Position numbers and translations under genes: made by a program
The notes under the pieces: model-generated
What the model was told of the DNA's origin: nothing
Seen by the model: only the letters and a program-made list of their open reading frames with translations
Databases searched by the model: none
Source of the DNA: Pseudomonas taiwanensis DSM 21245
GTDB lineage: Bacteria; Pseudomonadota; Gammaproteobacteria; Pseudomonadales; Pseudomonadaceae
Direction: 5' to 3'
Length of the DNA stretch: 64,000 bases
Assembly: GCF_000425785.1 (NCBI RefSeq)
Contig: NZ_AUEC01000028.1
Location: forward strand, 28,576 to 92,575
In this document: one piece after another, positions 28,251-37,731 of the stretch
Layout: every line of letters begins with the position of its first letter
How positions within the stretch are numbered: position 1 is the stretch's first letter

Positions 28251-31200
28251 ATGTTCAACAAAGGATTGTTGCTGGCCTGCGCGCTGGCGTTGCTCAGTGC
28301 TTGTGACGGCGCCTCGCCGGAAAAAACCAAGCCGACCGAGTCTCCTGCCGCGAGCGCGGCGGTCGAGGCGGCGGCACCCAAACGCGAAGACCCGGCTGTG
28401 CTCGCCAAACGTTACGAGGGCCGCGAGCTGAGCGTGCTGGACGTCTCCGAAGTCCAGCTCGACGGAGCCGCTACCTTGTCGGTTAGCTTCTCGGTGCCAC
28501 TGGATGCCAAGCAGGACTTCGCCAACACGTTGCACCTGGTGGATACGGTCAAAGGCAAGGTCGATGGCGCCTGGGAGCTCTCCGACAACCAGATGGAACT
28601 GCGCCTGCGCCATCTTGAGCCACAGCGCAAGCTGGTGCTGACCATCGACAAAGGCCTGCTGGCGGTGAACGGCAAGACGCTGGACAGCGAGTCGGTGAGC
28701 CGCCTGGAAACCCGCGACATGCAGCCCACCGTGGGCTTCGCCAGCCGCGGCTCGCTGCTGCCGACGCGCCTGGCCGAAGGCCTGCCGGTCATCGCCCTGA
28801 ACGTCAACAAGGTCGATGTCGAATTCTTCCGCATCAAGCCGGACATGCTCTCCAGCTTCCTGGTCAACTGGGGTCGCAACAGCAGCCTGTACTACTACCA
28901 GTCCAAGGAAACCCTGGAGATGGCTGAGCTGGTCTACAGCGGCCGTTTCGACCTCAACCCTGCGCGCAACACCCGCGAGACCATGCTGCTGCCGATTGCC
29001 GGTATCAAGCCGCTGCAGGAGCCGGGCGTGTACCTGGCCGTGATGCGTGCCTCGGGCACCTACGACTATTCGCAACCGGCAACGTTGTTCACCCTCAGCG
29101 ACATCGGCGTATCCGCCCATCGCTACCACGACCGCCTGGATGTATTCGCCCAGGCGCTGGAAGGCGGCAAGGCGTTGAAAGACGTCAACCTCGAACTGCA
29201 CGATGACAAGGGCAAGCTGCTGGCCCAGGCCAAGACAGATAGCCAGGGTCATGCCCAACTGCCCATCACCGCCAAGGCCGACACCCTGATTGCCACCCAG
29301 GGCGTGCACACCACGCTGCTGCGCCTGAACACGGCGGCGCTGGACCTGGCCGAGTTCGACATCACCGGGCCCCAGGCCAACCCGCTGCAGTTCTTCATCT
29401 TCGGCCCGCGAGACCTGTATCGCCCTGGCGAAACGGTGCTGCTCAATGGCCTGTTGCGCGATCAGGATGGCAAGCCGGTCAAGGCCCAGCCGGTCAGCGT
29501 GGAGGTCCGTCGCCCCGATGAGCAGGTGAGCCGCAAGTTCGTCTGGGAGGCTGACGCCAACGGTCTTTACCAGTACCAATTGCAACTGGCCACCGAAGCT
29601 CCGACGGGCCGTTGGCAGTTGCTGCTCGACCTCGGCGGCGGGCGCAAGCAGGTGTATGAGTTCCTGGTCGAAGACTTCCTGCCCGAGCGCCTGGCACTGG
29701 AGCTCAAGGGCAGCAGCCAGCCGCTCGCACCAGAGCAGGATGCGCGTATCCAGGTCAATGGCCGCTACCTTTATGGCGCCCCGGCTGCCGGCAATCGCCT
29801 GAGTGGTCAGGCCTATGTCCGCCCGCTGCGAGAAGCCGTACCCGCCTTGCCGGGCTACCAGTTCGGCTCGGTGACCGAGACCGAGCTGAACCAGGACCTG
29901 GAGCTCGATGAAGTGACCCTCGACCAGGCCGGTAAAGCGGTGGTCGACATTGAAAGCCGCTGGGCCGAGGCCCGTTCGCCGCTGCAACTGACCGTGCAGG
30001 CCAGCCTGCAGGAGTCCGGCGGCCGACCGATCACCCGGCGTCTGGAACAGCCGATCTGGCCTGCCGAGCGTTTGCCGGGCCTGCGTGGCCTGTTCGACGG
30101 TGACGAGACCGACAGCGATGGCCCGGTGGAATTCGAGTTCCTGGTGGCGGACCGGGACGGCAACAAGCTGGCGGCGAACGACCTCAAGGTCAGGCTCATT
30201 CGCGAGCGCCGCGACTACTACTGGAACTATTCGCAGAGTGATGGCTGGAGTTACAACTACAACGAGAAATTCCTCACGCAAAGCGAGGAAACGCTCAGCG
30301 TCAAGGCAGGCTCCACGGCCAAGCTGACCTTCCAGGTCGAGTGGGGGCCGTATCGCGTGGAAGTGGAAGACCCGGAAACCGGACTGGTTTCCAGCGAACG
30401 CTTCTGGGCCGGTTATCGCGCCCAGGACAACGCCGAAGGCGGCGCTGTGCGTCCGGACCAGGTCAAGTTGGCGCTGGACAAGCCTTCGTACGCCGATGGT
30501 GCCACGGCCAATGTCACCGTCACGCCACCGGCGCCAGGCAGTGGTTATTTGATGGTCGAGTCCAGCGAGGGCCCGCTGTGGTGGCAGGAGATCGACGTTC
30601 CCGCCGAGGGCAAGACCTTCGAGGTGAAACTCGACAAGCAGTGGGCACGCCATGATCTGTATGTCAGCGCCTTGGTGATCCGCCCCGGCGAACGCAAGGC
30701 CAATGCCACGCCCAAGCGCGCGGTGGGCGTGCTGCACCTGCCGCTGGACCGCGCCGAGCGCAAGCTTGCCGTCACCTTGCAGGCCCCTGAGAAGATGCGG
30801 CCGAAACAGCCACTGACCGTGAAACTCAAGGCCGCCAACGCTGATGGCAGCCACCCGAAACAAGTGCATGTGCTGCTGTCCGCGGTAGACGTGGGCATCC
30901 TCAACATCACCGACTTCAAAACCCCGGACCCGTTCGCCAGCCTGTTCGGTCGCAAGGCCTACGGTGCCGACCAACTGGACATCTACGGGCAGTTGATCGA
31001 AGCCGGCCAGGGCCGTCTGGCGAGCCTGGCATTCGGTGGCGATGCGGCCATGGCCAAGGGCGGCAAGCGCCCCAATACCACGGTGACCATCGTCGCTCAG
31101 CAGAGCGTGCCGGTGACCCTTGACGAGAAGGGCGAGGGTCAGGCAACGGTCGAGATCCCCGACTTCAACGGTGAGCTGCGCCTGATGGCTCAAGCCTGGA

Positions 31201-33152
31201 GCGATGAGCACTTCGGCATGGCCGAGGGCAAGACCGTGGTCGCCGCGCCATTGATTGCCGAACTGGCGGCGCCGCGCTTCCTGGCCGGTGGTGATCGCAC
31301 CAGCCTGGCGCTGGACTTGGCCAACCTGTCGGGGCGCGCGCAGCAGTTGAGTGTCGAGCTGCGTACCGAGGGCCAATTAAGCCTGCAAGCGGATGCCCTG
31401 CAAAGCGTCGCGCTGGCGGAAGGTCAGCGCACCACGCTGATGATTCCGGTCCAGGCCCAGGGAGGCCTCGGTCAGGGCAAGGTGACCGTGCGCGTCAACG
31501 GCCTGCAACTGCCGGGTGAGCCGACCAACACTTTCGAGCGGGAATGGACCTTGGGTGTTCGCCCCGCCTACCCGGCCATGCTCAAGCACTACCGTGTGGC
31601 CCTGAAGGAGCAACCCTGGACGCTGCCGGAGGGCGACCTGGCCGCCTTCGAGCCCGCCGGCCTGGAGGCCAGCCTGGCCTTGTCGAGTCGCCCGCCGTTG
31701 AACCTGGCCGAGCAGATTCGTGCGCTGGAAGCCTACCCTTATGGCTGCCTGGAACAGACCACCAGCGGGCTCTACCCCTCGCTGTATGCCGATGCGGAGA
31801 GTCTCAAGCGCCTGGGCATCAAGGGCGAAGCCGCCGAGGTCCGCAAGCGCAAGATCGAGATGGGCATCGAGCACTTGCTGGGCATGCAACGCCACAACGG
31901 CAGCTTCGGCCTGTGGAGTTCGGACAGTGAGGAGGAGTACTGGCTGACCGCCTATGTCACCGACTTCCTGATGCGTGCCCGCGACCAAGGCTACGGCGTC
32001 CCGGCCGAGTCCCTGAAAAAGGCCAGTGAGCGGTTGTTGCGTTACGTGCAGGAGCGCAACCTGATCGAGGTTGATTACAGCGACAATGCCGAGCACACCC
32101 GTTTTGCCGTGCAGGCCTATGCCGCCCTGGTGCTGTCGCGCAGCCAGCAGGCACCCTTGGGTGCATTGCGCAGTCTGTTCGAACGACGGGCCGATGCGCG
32201 TTCCGGGCTGCCGCTGGTGCAACTGGCGGTAGCGCTGGACAAAATGGGCGACAAACCACGCGCCGATCAGGCCTTGCAGGCCGGCCTAGGCATCAGCCGT
32301 GGCAAGGGCTGGATGGCTGACTACGGCAGCGCATTGCGCGACCAGGCACTGATTCTGGCGCTGTTGCAGGAGAACAAACTGGCCAGTAATCAGGTCGACC
32401 AGCGCCTGTTCGCCTTGTCGGACGAACTGGCCGCCAACCGTTGGCTTTCGACCCAGGAGCGCAATGCGCTGTATCTGGCAGGCCGTGGCTTGCTCGACAA
32501 GCCGGAAGGGCAGTGGAAGGCGCGCCTGGACAGCGCGGGCGAGATTCGCGTGTTCAGCAACACCGAATCGGGCATGAAGCTCGAAGGGCCGTTGCTGGCC
32601 GCGCCGCTGAGCGTGCAGAACGAAGGCAGCGAAACGCTCTACCAGCAACTGACGCTGTCGGGGTATCCGCGTCAGGCACCGGCCGCTGGCGGCAACGGCC
32701 TGCAGATCCGCCGCGAGTACCTGGGCATGAACGGCCAGGCACTTGACCTGCACAACCTGCGCAGTGGTGACCTGGTGCTGGTGCACCTGGCACTCAAGGC
32801 CGAGACCGCCGTGCCGGATGCGCTGGTGGCGGACTTGTTGCCTGCGGGCCTGGAGCTGGAAAACCAGAACCTGGCGCAGAGCGCGGCGAGCCTGGACAAC
32901 GCCAGCAGTGCGGTCAAGCAGTGGCGTGAGTCGATGCAGAACGCCAGCGTGGTGCACCAGGAGTATCGTGACGATCGCTATGTGGCGGCGCTCAAGCTCG
33001 ACAGCTATGGGACCACGCACTTGCTGTACCTGGCGCGGGCCGTGACGCCGGGCACCTATCGCGTGCCGCCGCCGCAGGTCGAGTCGATGTACCGGCCAAA
33101 CCTTCAAGCAGTGGGGGATGGGCAGGGTGAGATGGTTGTGAAGGCGCGTTGA
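28251..33152 (+). CDS. Bacterial alpha-2-macroglobulin lipoprotein (YfhM type)
   Basis: Periplasmic protease trap of 1633 residues, thought to protect the cell when the envelope is breached. A lipobox LLSAC puts the lipidated cysteine at residue 18. The next residue is Asp, the classical signal for staying in the inner membrane, as in E. coli YfhM. The thioester motif YGCLEQ is present (Cys1166, codon at 31746), so it can covalently hold a protease. Macroglobulin (MG) repeats fill the N-terminal half, and ends such as MYRPNLQA fit the receptor-binding domain. pbpC follows after one small opposite-strand gene, the same functional pairing as yfhM-pbpC of E. coli. Confidence 0.93.
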   Translation: MFNKGLLLACALALLSACDGASPEKTKPTESPAASAAVEAAAPKREDPAVLAKRYEGRELSVLDVSEVQLDGAATLSVSFSVPLDAKQDFANTLHLVDTVKGKVDGAWELSDNQMELRLRHLEPQRKLVLTIDKGLLAVNGKTLDSESVSRLETRDMQPTVGFASRGSLLPTRLAEGLPVIALNVNKVDVEFFRIKPDMLSSFLVNWGRNSSLYYYQSKETLEMAELVYSGRFDLNPARNTRETMLLPIAGIKPLQEPGVYLAVMRASGTYDYSQPATLFTLSDIGVSAHRYHDRLDVFAQALEGGKALKDVNLELHDDKGKLLAQAKTDSQGHAQLPITAKADTLIATQGVHTTLLRLNTAALDLAEFDITGPQANPLQFFIFGPRDLYRPGETVLLNGLLRDQDGKPVKAQPVSVEVRRPDEQVSRKFVWEADANGLYQYQLQLATEAPTGRWQLLLDLGGGRKQVYEFLVEDFLPERLALELKGSSQPLAPEQDARIQVNGRYLYGAPAAGNRLSGQAYVRPLREAVPALPGYQFGSVTETELNQDLELDEVTLDQAGKAVVDIESRWAEARSPLQLTVQASLQESGGRPITRRLEQPIWPAERLPGLRGLFDGDETDSDGPVEFEFLVADRDGNKLAANDLKVRLIRERRDYYWNYSQSDGWSYNYNEKFLTQSEETLSVKAGSTAKLTFQVEWGPYRVEVEDPETGLVSSERFWAGYRAQDNAEGGAVRPDQVKLALDKPSYADGATANVTVTPPAPGSGYLMVESSEGPLWWQEIDVPAEGKTFEVKLDKQWARHDLYVSALVIRPGERKANATPKRAVGVLHLPLDRAERKLAVTLQAPEKMRPKQPLTVKLKAANADGSHPKQVHVLLSAVDVGILNITDFKTPDPFASLFGRKAYGADQLDIYGQLIEAGQGRLASLAFGGDAAMAKGGKRPNTTVTIVAQQSVPVTLDEKGEGQATVEIPDFNGELRLMAQAWSDEHFGMAEGKTVVAAPLIAELAAPRFLAGGDRTSLALDLANLSGRAQQLSVELRTEGQLSLQADALQSVALAEGQRTTLMIPVQAQGGLGQGKVTVRVNGLQLPGEPTNTFEREWTLGVRPAYPAMLKHYRVALKEQPWTLPEGDLAAFEPAGLEASLALSSRPPLNLAEQIRALEAYPYGCLEQTTSGLYPSLYADAESLKRLGIKGEAAEVRKRKIEMGIEHLLGMQRHNGSFGLWSSDSEEEYWLTAYVTDFLMRARDQGYGVPAESLKKASERLLRYVQERNLIEVDYSDNAEHTRFAVQAYAALVLSRSQQAPLGALRSLFERRADARSGLPLVQLAVALDKMGDKPRADQALQAGLGISRGKGWMADYGSALRDQALILALLQENKLASNQVDQRLFALSDELAANRWLSTQERNALYLAGRGLLDKPEGQWKARLDSAGEIRVFSNTESGMKLEGPLLAAPLSVQNEGSETLYQQLTLSGYPRQAPAAGGNGLQIRREYLGMNGQALDLHNLRSGDLVLVHLALKAETAVPDALVADLLPAGLELENQNLAQSAASLDNASSAVKQWRESMQNASVVHQEYRDDRYVAALKLDSYGTTHLLYLARAVTPGTYRVPPPQVESMYRPNLQAVGDGQGEMVVKAR

Positions 33153-33163
33153 GATGCGGGCTG

Positions 33164-33218
33164 GCTCCCACAGGTAGCGGTTATCCGTGGGAGCTAGCGA
33201 TGGGCCGCGAAGCGGCCC
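33164..33218. repeat. REP-like double hairpin after the macroglobulin gene
   Basis: GCTCCCAC (33164-33171) pairs with GTGGGAGC (33187-33194), and GGGCCGC-GAA-GCGGCCC spans 33202-33218. It lies between two convergent genes and probably limits read-through in both directions. Confidence 0.6.
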
Positions 33219-33222
33219 CACG

Positions 33223-33516
33223 TCAGTGGATGATCCAGCTCAACACCCACAACCCCAGCAGCAACCAGATGATCCCAGCGATGATCGAGGCGCGCATGAA
33301 GGCGCGGATTGCCGAGTACAGCAGCATCAGGCCAACGATCAGGGCCAGGATGCTGATCAGCGAGGTGTCCATGCCCAATGTGCGCGCCAGGCCATCTATG
33401 AAATTACCCCCGGCATTGGCCAGCAGGTTGAACAGGCCGCTCAACGCGTCGACGATGAAGCGGATCAACGACCCCAGCGCCTGCCCCAGCCACTCGAAAA
33501 AACCTTCTACATGCAT
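33223..33516 (-). CDS. Small conserved membrane protein, unknown function
   Basis: A 97-residue protein opening MHVEGFFEWLGQALGSLIRF, with amphipathic helices in the first half and two hydrophobic spans (about 52-68, SLISILALIVGLMLLYS, and 76-96, ASIIAGIIWLLLGLWVLSW). AGGAAG precedes the ATG at a good distance. It is embedded on the opposite strand between the macroglobulin gene and pbpC. I do not recognise a named family; composition and ribosome binding site make it a real gene. Confidence 0.7.
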   Translation of the reverse strand: MHVEGFFEWLGQALGSLIRFIVDALSGLFNLLANAGGNFIDGLARTLGMDTSLISILALIVGLMLLYSAIRAFMRASIIAGIIWLLLGLWVLSWIIH

Positions 33517-33593
33517 AGTTGCTTCCTGATGATCGAATCGGCGAGGTTACCGATTCCAAGCCTTTGGCCATCACCTGGCCAGGTCGGTTCCCA

Positions 33594-35948
33594 ATGCCAA
33601 GCTTAACCCGCCTGCATACCCGTGCGGGGCGCTTGCTGTGCGGTTCTGCCTTGGCGTTGGCGATGACGGCGGGCCTGTTGTGGCTGGCCGACCGCCTCTG
33701 GCCGTTGCCCATGCCTGCGGATGATCTGGCACGGGTGGTGCTGGCCGAAGACGGCACGCCGATGTGGCGTTTCGCCGATGCCGATGGCGTGTGGCGTTAC
33801 CCGGTCAGCCCCGAGGAAGTTTCGCCGCTATACCTGCAGGCGCTGCTGACCTATGAAGACCGTTGGTTCTACAGCCACCCGGGTATCAACCCCTTGGCCC
33901 TGGCCCGTGCGGCCTGGCTCAACCTGCGCGGTGGGCGCGTGGTCTCGGGTGGCAGCACCCTGTCGATGCAAGTGGCCCGGCTGCTCGACCCGCATGATCG
34001 AACGCTGGCCGGCAAGCTGCGGCAACTGTGGCGCACCGGGCAACTTGAATGGCACCTGTCCAAGCGCGAGATCCTGCAGCTTTACCTGAACCGTGCTCCA
34101 TTTGGCGGCACCTTGCAGGGCGTAGCGGCGGCCAGTTGGGCTTACCTGGGCAAGTCGCCGATGCATTTGACCCCTGCCGAGGCGGCGCTGCTGGCGGTGT
34201 TGCCGCAGGCGCCCAGCCGTTTGCGCCCGGACCGTCATCCGGCGCGTGCCCAGCGGGCGCGGGACAAAGTGCTGCAGCGCCTGGGCGAATATCACGTGTG
34301 GCCTGCCTTGCAGATCAAGGAGGCTACCGAGGAGCCCCTGTTGCTGGCCCCGCGCCAGGAGCCTGCGCTGGCGCCGTTGCTGGCGCGCCGGCTGAACACG
34401 GCCAACAGTCCGCCGCTCATTCGTACCACCCTGGACGCGAACCTGCAGCGGCGTTTGGAAGACCTGCTGCTAGGCTGGCGTGCACGCCTGCCGGAGCGCA
34501 CCTCGGCCGCGGTGCTGGTGGTGGAATCGCAGACCATGGCCGTCAGGGCCTACCTGGGCTCAATCGACCTGGCCGACGAGCGCCGATTCGGCCATGTCGA
34601 CATGGTGCGATCCCTGCGCTCGCCCGGCTCGACCCTCAAGCCATTTCTCTACGGCATGGCGCTGGACGACGGCCTGATTCATTCCGAGTCGCTGCTGCAG
34701 GACGTGCCGCGCCGCTATGGTGACTACCGTCCCGGCAATTTCTCGATGGGGTTCAGCGGGCCGGTGGCAGCCAGTTCGGCGCTGGCCCTGTCCTTGAACT
34801 TGCCAGCCGTGCAACTGCTTGAAGCCTACGGCCCCAAACGCTTTGCGGCGGAGCTGCGAAATGCGGGCATACCGCTGGTGCTGCCGCCCCTGGCAGAGCC
34901 CAACCTGTCGCTGATTCTCGGGGGCGCCGGCAGTCGCCTGGAAGACCTGGTCGCAGGCTACGCGGCGTTGGCCAGGGCGGGCAACAGTGCCCAGGTACGC
35001 CTGCGGCCGCAGGACCCGCTGGTGGAACGACGCCTGCTGTCGCCGGGGGCGGCCTGGATCATCCGCCGCATTCTCAGCGGCCAGGCCCGCCCTGACCGTG
35101 ACCCACATGCCGAACTGGTCCAACGGCCGCTGCTGGCCTGGAAGACCGGGACCAGTTATGGCTTTCGCGATGCCTGGTCGATCGGGGTAGGGCCGCGTTA
35201 CCTGATCGGTGTGTGGATCGGTCGCCCCGACGGTACGCCGGTGCCTGGGCAGTTTGGCCTGGCCTCGGCAGCGCCGCTGATGCTGCAGGTTCATGACCTG
35301 TTGAGCAATCGCGACAGCCAACGTGGCATTGCCGCGCCGGTGGAGCAGATGCCGCAAAGCGTTGGCGTGGCGGCGATCTGTTGGCCTTTGGGCCAGCCAA
35401 TGAAGCGGCAAGACCCCAACTGCCGTCGCCAGCGCTTCGCCTGGACCCTGGAAGGCACCACGCCACCCACCCTACAGGCGGCCGACCAGCCGATCGGGCT
35501 TGGGCTGCGGGAAACGGTCTGGGTCAACGACCAGGGCCTGCGCGTCGACAGCACCTGCCCCGGTGCCAAGGCGCGAGAGGTCGCCCTGTGGCCCGCCCCG
35601 CTCGAGCCTTGGTTGGGGCGTCAGGAGCGTCGCGCTGCCCGGTTGCCAGCCGTGGACCCTGGTTGCCCGCCGCAGCTCGCGGCGCGGGTGCCGCCGTTGT
35701 CGATCGTGGGGGTGCGCCCTGGGGACAACCTGCGCAGGCCTTCGACCAGCAGCGAGCCACTGCAACTGCATGTCTGGGCATTGGGCGGAGGCGGGCGCCG
35801 CTGGTGGTTCCTCAACGGCCAGCCCTTGGGCGAGACCGAGGGGCAGAACAGCTTGCTGGTGCGTTTCGACAAGGCCGGACAGATCGAGCTGAGCGCCCTG
35901 GACGAAAGCGGCGAGACCGCGCGGGTGGCATTTGAGGTCAACGAGTGA
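33594..35948 (+). CDS. pbpC: Penicillin-binding protein 1C
   Basis: Bifunctional peptidoglycan polymerase of 784 residues. One membrane span (about 14-36) is followed by a GT51 glycosyltransferase domain with EDRWFYSHPGINPLALARA and STLSMQVARLL. A transpeptidase domain has the active serine in SPGSTLKPF (SxxK) and KTGTS. The C-terminal domain (about 690-784) is the extra module found in PBP1C proteins. ATG 33594 is chosen because the membrane anchor then starts close to the N-terminus; the frame is open 75 bp further. It is linked to the macroglobulin gene upstream, probably for wall repair. Confidence 0.93.
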   Translation: MPSLTRLHTRAGRLLCGSALALAMTAGLLWLADRLWPLPMPADDLARVVLAEDGTPMWRFADADGVWRYPVSPEEVSPLYLQALLTYEDRWFYSHPGINPLALARAAWLNLRGGRVVSGGSTLSMQVARLLDPHDRTLAGKLRQLWRTGQLEWHLSKREILQLYLNRAPFGGTLQGVAAASWAYLGKSPMHLTPAEAALLAVLPQAPSRLRPDRHPARAQRARDKVLQRLGEYHVWPALQIKEATEEPLLLAPRQEPALAPLLARRLNTANSPPLIRTTLDANLQRRLEDLLLGWRARLPERTSAAVLVVESQTMAVRAYLGSIDLADERRFGHVDMVRSLRSPGSTLKPFLYGMALDDGLIHSESLLQDVPRRYGDYRPGNFSMGFSGPVAASSALALSLNLPAVQLLEAYGPKRFAAELRNAGIPLVLPPLAEPNLSLILGGAGSRLEDLVAGYAALARAGNSAQVRLRPQDPLVERRLLSPGAAWIIRRILSGQARPDRDPHAELVQRPLLAWKTGTSYGFRDAWSIGVGPRYLIGVWIGRPDGTPVPGQFGLASAAPLMLQVHDLLSNRDSQRGIAAPVEQMPQSVGVAAICWPLGQPMKRQDPNCRRQRFAWTLEGTTPPTLQAADQPIGLGLRETVWVNDQGLRVDSTCPGAKAREVALWPAPLEPWLGRQERRAARLPAVDPGCPPQLAARVPPLSIVGVRPGDNLRRPSTSSEPLQLHVWALGGGGRRWWFLNGQPLGETEGQNSLLVRFDKAGQIELSALDESGETARVAFEVNE

Positions 35949-36039
35949 CGGTCGACGTTTGCAGGTCCAGCACCTACGCTTGCAAGTGACTGGGGTGACC
36001 GGCTGGCGCCCTGGTACCCAAGGGATCATGGAGTGTCCT

Positions 36040-37710
36040 ATGCGTCCTCTGGTCGTGCCCCTGTTGCTGCTGTCTTGGGCCAACCTGGCTCATGCCGAGC
36101 CGTTGCCTGGCTTTCTCGACGGCCACGAAAATGAGCGCCGCCTGCCCGCCGCCAACCTGCCGCTGGATGTTTATCGCCCCTTGGCACCTGGGCTGCGGGT
36201 GTGGGCTCCGCTCGCCAAGCAACGCGCATCGCTGCCGACGAATACTCCGCTGATGCTGCACAAGGTGCGTTTCGAAGGGGGGACCGTCTACCCGCTCAGT
36301 GAACTGCGCGAGCATTTCCAGCCGCTGATGGGGCGGCAAACCACCTTCGGCGAACTGCAACAGTTCACCGATCGCCTGACTGAGCGTTATCGGGGTGACG
36401 GCTACCTGCTGTCCTACGCATACCTACCGCCCCAGGACGTCAGCGAAGGCCGGGTGCAGGTGGTGCTGGTCGAGGGCTATATCCGCGACTACCGGCTGGT
36501 AGGCGATATCGGACCTGCCGCCGCCTACCTCGAGCAGCTGCTGACGCGGCTCAAGGCCGAGCGCCCCTTGACCGGCAAGACCCTCGACCGTTACCTCGGC
36601 CTGGCCGAGCGGATGCCCGGTGTGTCCATCGAGGCCGAACTGCCTGCCACCGATCAAGCGGACGGTGCGACCCAATTGACCGTTCGTGCCCGGCGCAGGC
36701 CCTTCGACGCGGCGTTGACCCTTAGCGATGGCAACCGTGACGAGCCGCAAGCATTGCTCAGGGTTTCCAGCCGATCGCAGACCCGCTTTGCCGAACGCGT
36801 CGCGGCCAGCGTCATCCAGCCCAAAGGCGACGAGCAGACCCGATACCAGCATCTGGAGTACAGCCAGTACCTCGATGCCGAAGGCAGCCAACTGCTGGTG
36901 TCTGCCACGCGCTACCGTAGCGAGCCGAATACACGCGTTCGCCTGGACCATGGCCGGACCATGACGCAACGCCGGGAGAGCGATCGCTACGCAGTAGGGC
37001 TGCGTCAGCCGGTGATCGTCGCGGCGGATGAGTGGATGACGGTGGCTGGGCATTTCTATGCCGTCAGCGAGCACATCGAAGACCGGCCAGGGCAGGGCGT
37101 GCCTTCTCGAAACAACGCGACCTCGCTACGGGCCTTGTCGTTCGGCGGCGACTGGCGCCATGCCGACCCGCGTCGATTGCGGATCGTCACTGCAGGGGTC
37201 TACCAAGGCCTGGATTATCTGGGGGGCCATAGCGATGGCGACTACGACCTCAACTTCTTGCGTATGCGCGTCGCGGGGCTGCAAAGCGATCGGCTGATGG
37301 ACAACTGGCAGGGTGTGCTTTCTGGGGCGTTGTACTGGAGCGATGACCGGCTGCCCGACAGCGAAAGGGCGGTGTTCGGCGGACAGAATTTCGGCAGGGG
37401 TTACCCTCGGGACCAGGCGGCGGGCGACAGGGGCTGGGGCATGGCCTACGAGCTGAACTACAGCTTTCAGCTCGATGGTGCGCTGCTCCGCCAGGTGCAA
37501 CCCTATGGTGTGCTCGATAGCGCGCGTGCCTGGTACAACAGCGGGCACCTCGAGGACTCAACGCTGAGCGCTGTGGCACTGGGTGTGCGCCTGGGTGACG
37601 GTCGCCGTGGCAGTGTCGCGCTGGAAGTGGCCAAGCCGTTGGCGGATGTGGCGCTGGACAGTCTCGATCGCGGGCCGCGTTGGACCCTGACCTTCAGCTT
37701 CCAGCCCTGA
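36040..37710 (+). CDS. Two-partner secretion outer-membrane transporter (TpsB/FhaC family)
   Basis: Outer-membrane barrel that would export a large TpsA adhesin or exoprotein. The 556-residue protein has a signal peptide ending AHA-EP, POTRA domains (about 65-210, with LMLHKVRFEGGTVYPLSEL) and a C-terminal 16-strand barrel. The barrel includes the loop-6 motif FGRGYP and ends in TLTFSFQP, whose last residues resemble a barrel closing strand. GGAG lies 6 bp before ATG 36040. No TpsA gene is present in the window, so the partner is distant or absent. The neighbouring pprB-like gene suggests control with cell-surface adhesins, as for PdtA/PdtB in P. aeruginosa. Confidence 0.85.
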   Translation: MRPLVVPLLLLSWANLAHAEPLPGFLDGHENERRLPAANLPLDVYRPLAPGLRVWAPLAKQRASLPTNTPLMLHKVRFEGGTVYPLSELREHFQPLMGRQTTFGELQQFTDRLTERYRGDGYLLSYAYLPPQDVSEGRVQVVLVEGYIRDYRLVGDIGPAAAYLEQLLTRLKAERPLTGKTLDRYLGLAERMPGVSIEAELPATDQADGATQLTVRARRRPFDAALTLSDGNRDEPQALLRVSSRSQTRFAERVAASVIQPKGDEQTRYQHLEYSQYLDAEGSQLLVSATRYRSEPNTRVRLDHGRTMTQRRESDRYAVGLRQPVIVAADEWMTVAGHFYAVSEHIEDRPGQGVPSRNNATSLRALSFGGDWRHADPRRLRIVTAGVYQGLDYLGGHSDGDYDLNFLRMRVAGLQSDRLMDNWQGVLSGALYWSDDRLPDSERAVFGGQNFGRGYPRDQAAGDRGWGMAYELNYSFQLDGALLRQVQPYGVLDSARAWYNSGHLEDSTLSAVALGVRLGDGRRGSVALEVAKPLADVALDSLDRGPRWTLTFSFQP

Positions 37711-37731
37711 GCCTGGCCGGTTTCGATGCCC

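Noticed and set aside
28080..31376. A 1098-codon open frame antisense to the macroglobulin gene
   Set aside because: Shadow of a GC-rich gene: the sense strand has a lipobox, thioester motif and family domains, while the antisense protein is His/Gln/Gly-rich without any recognisable domain.
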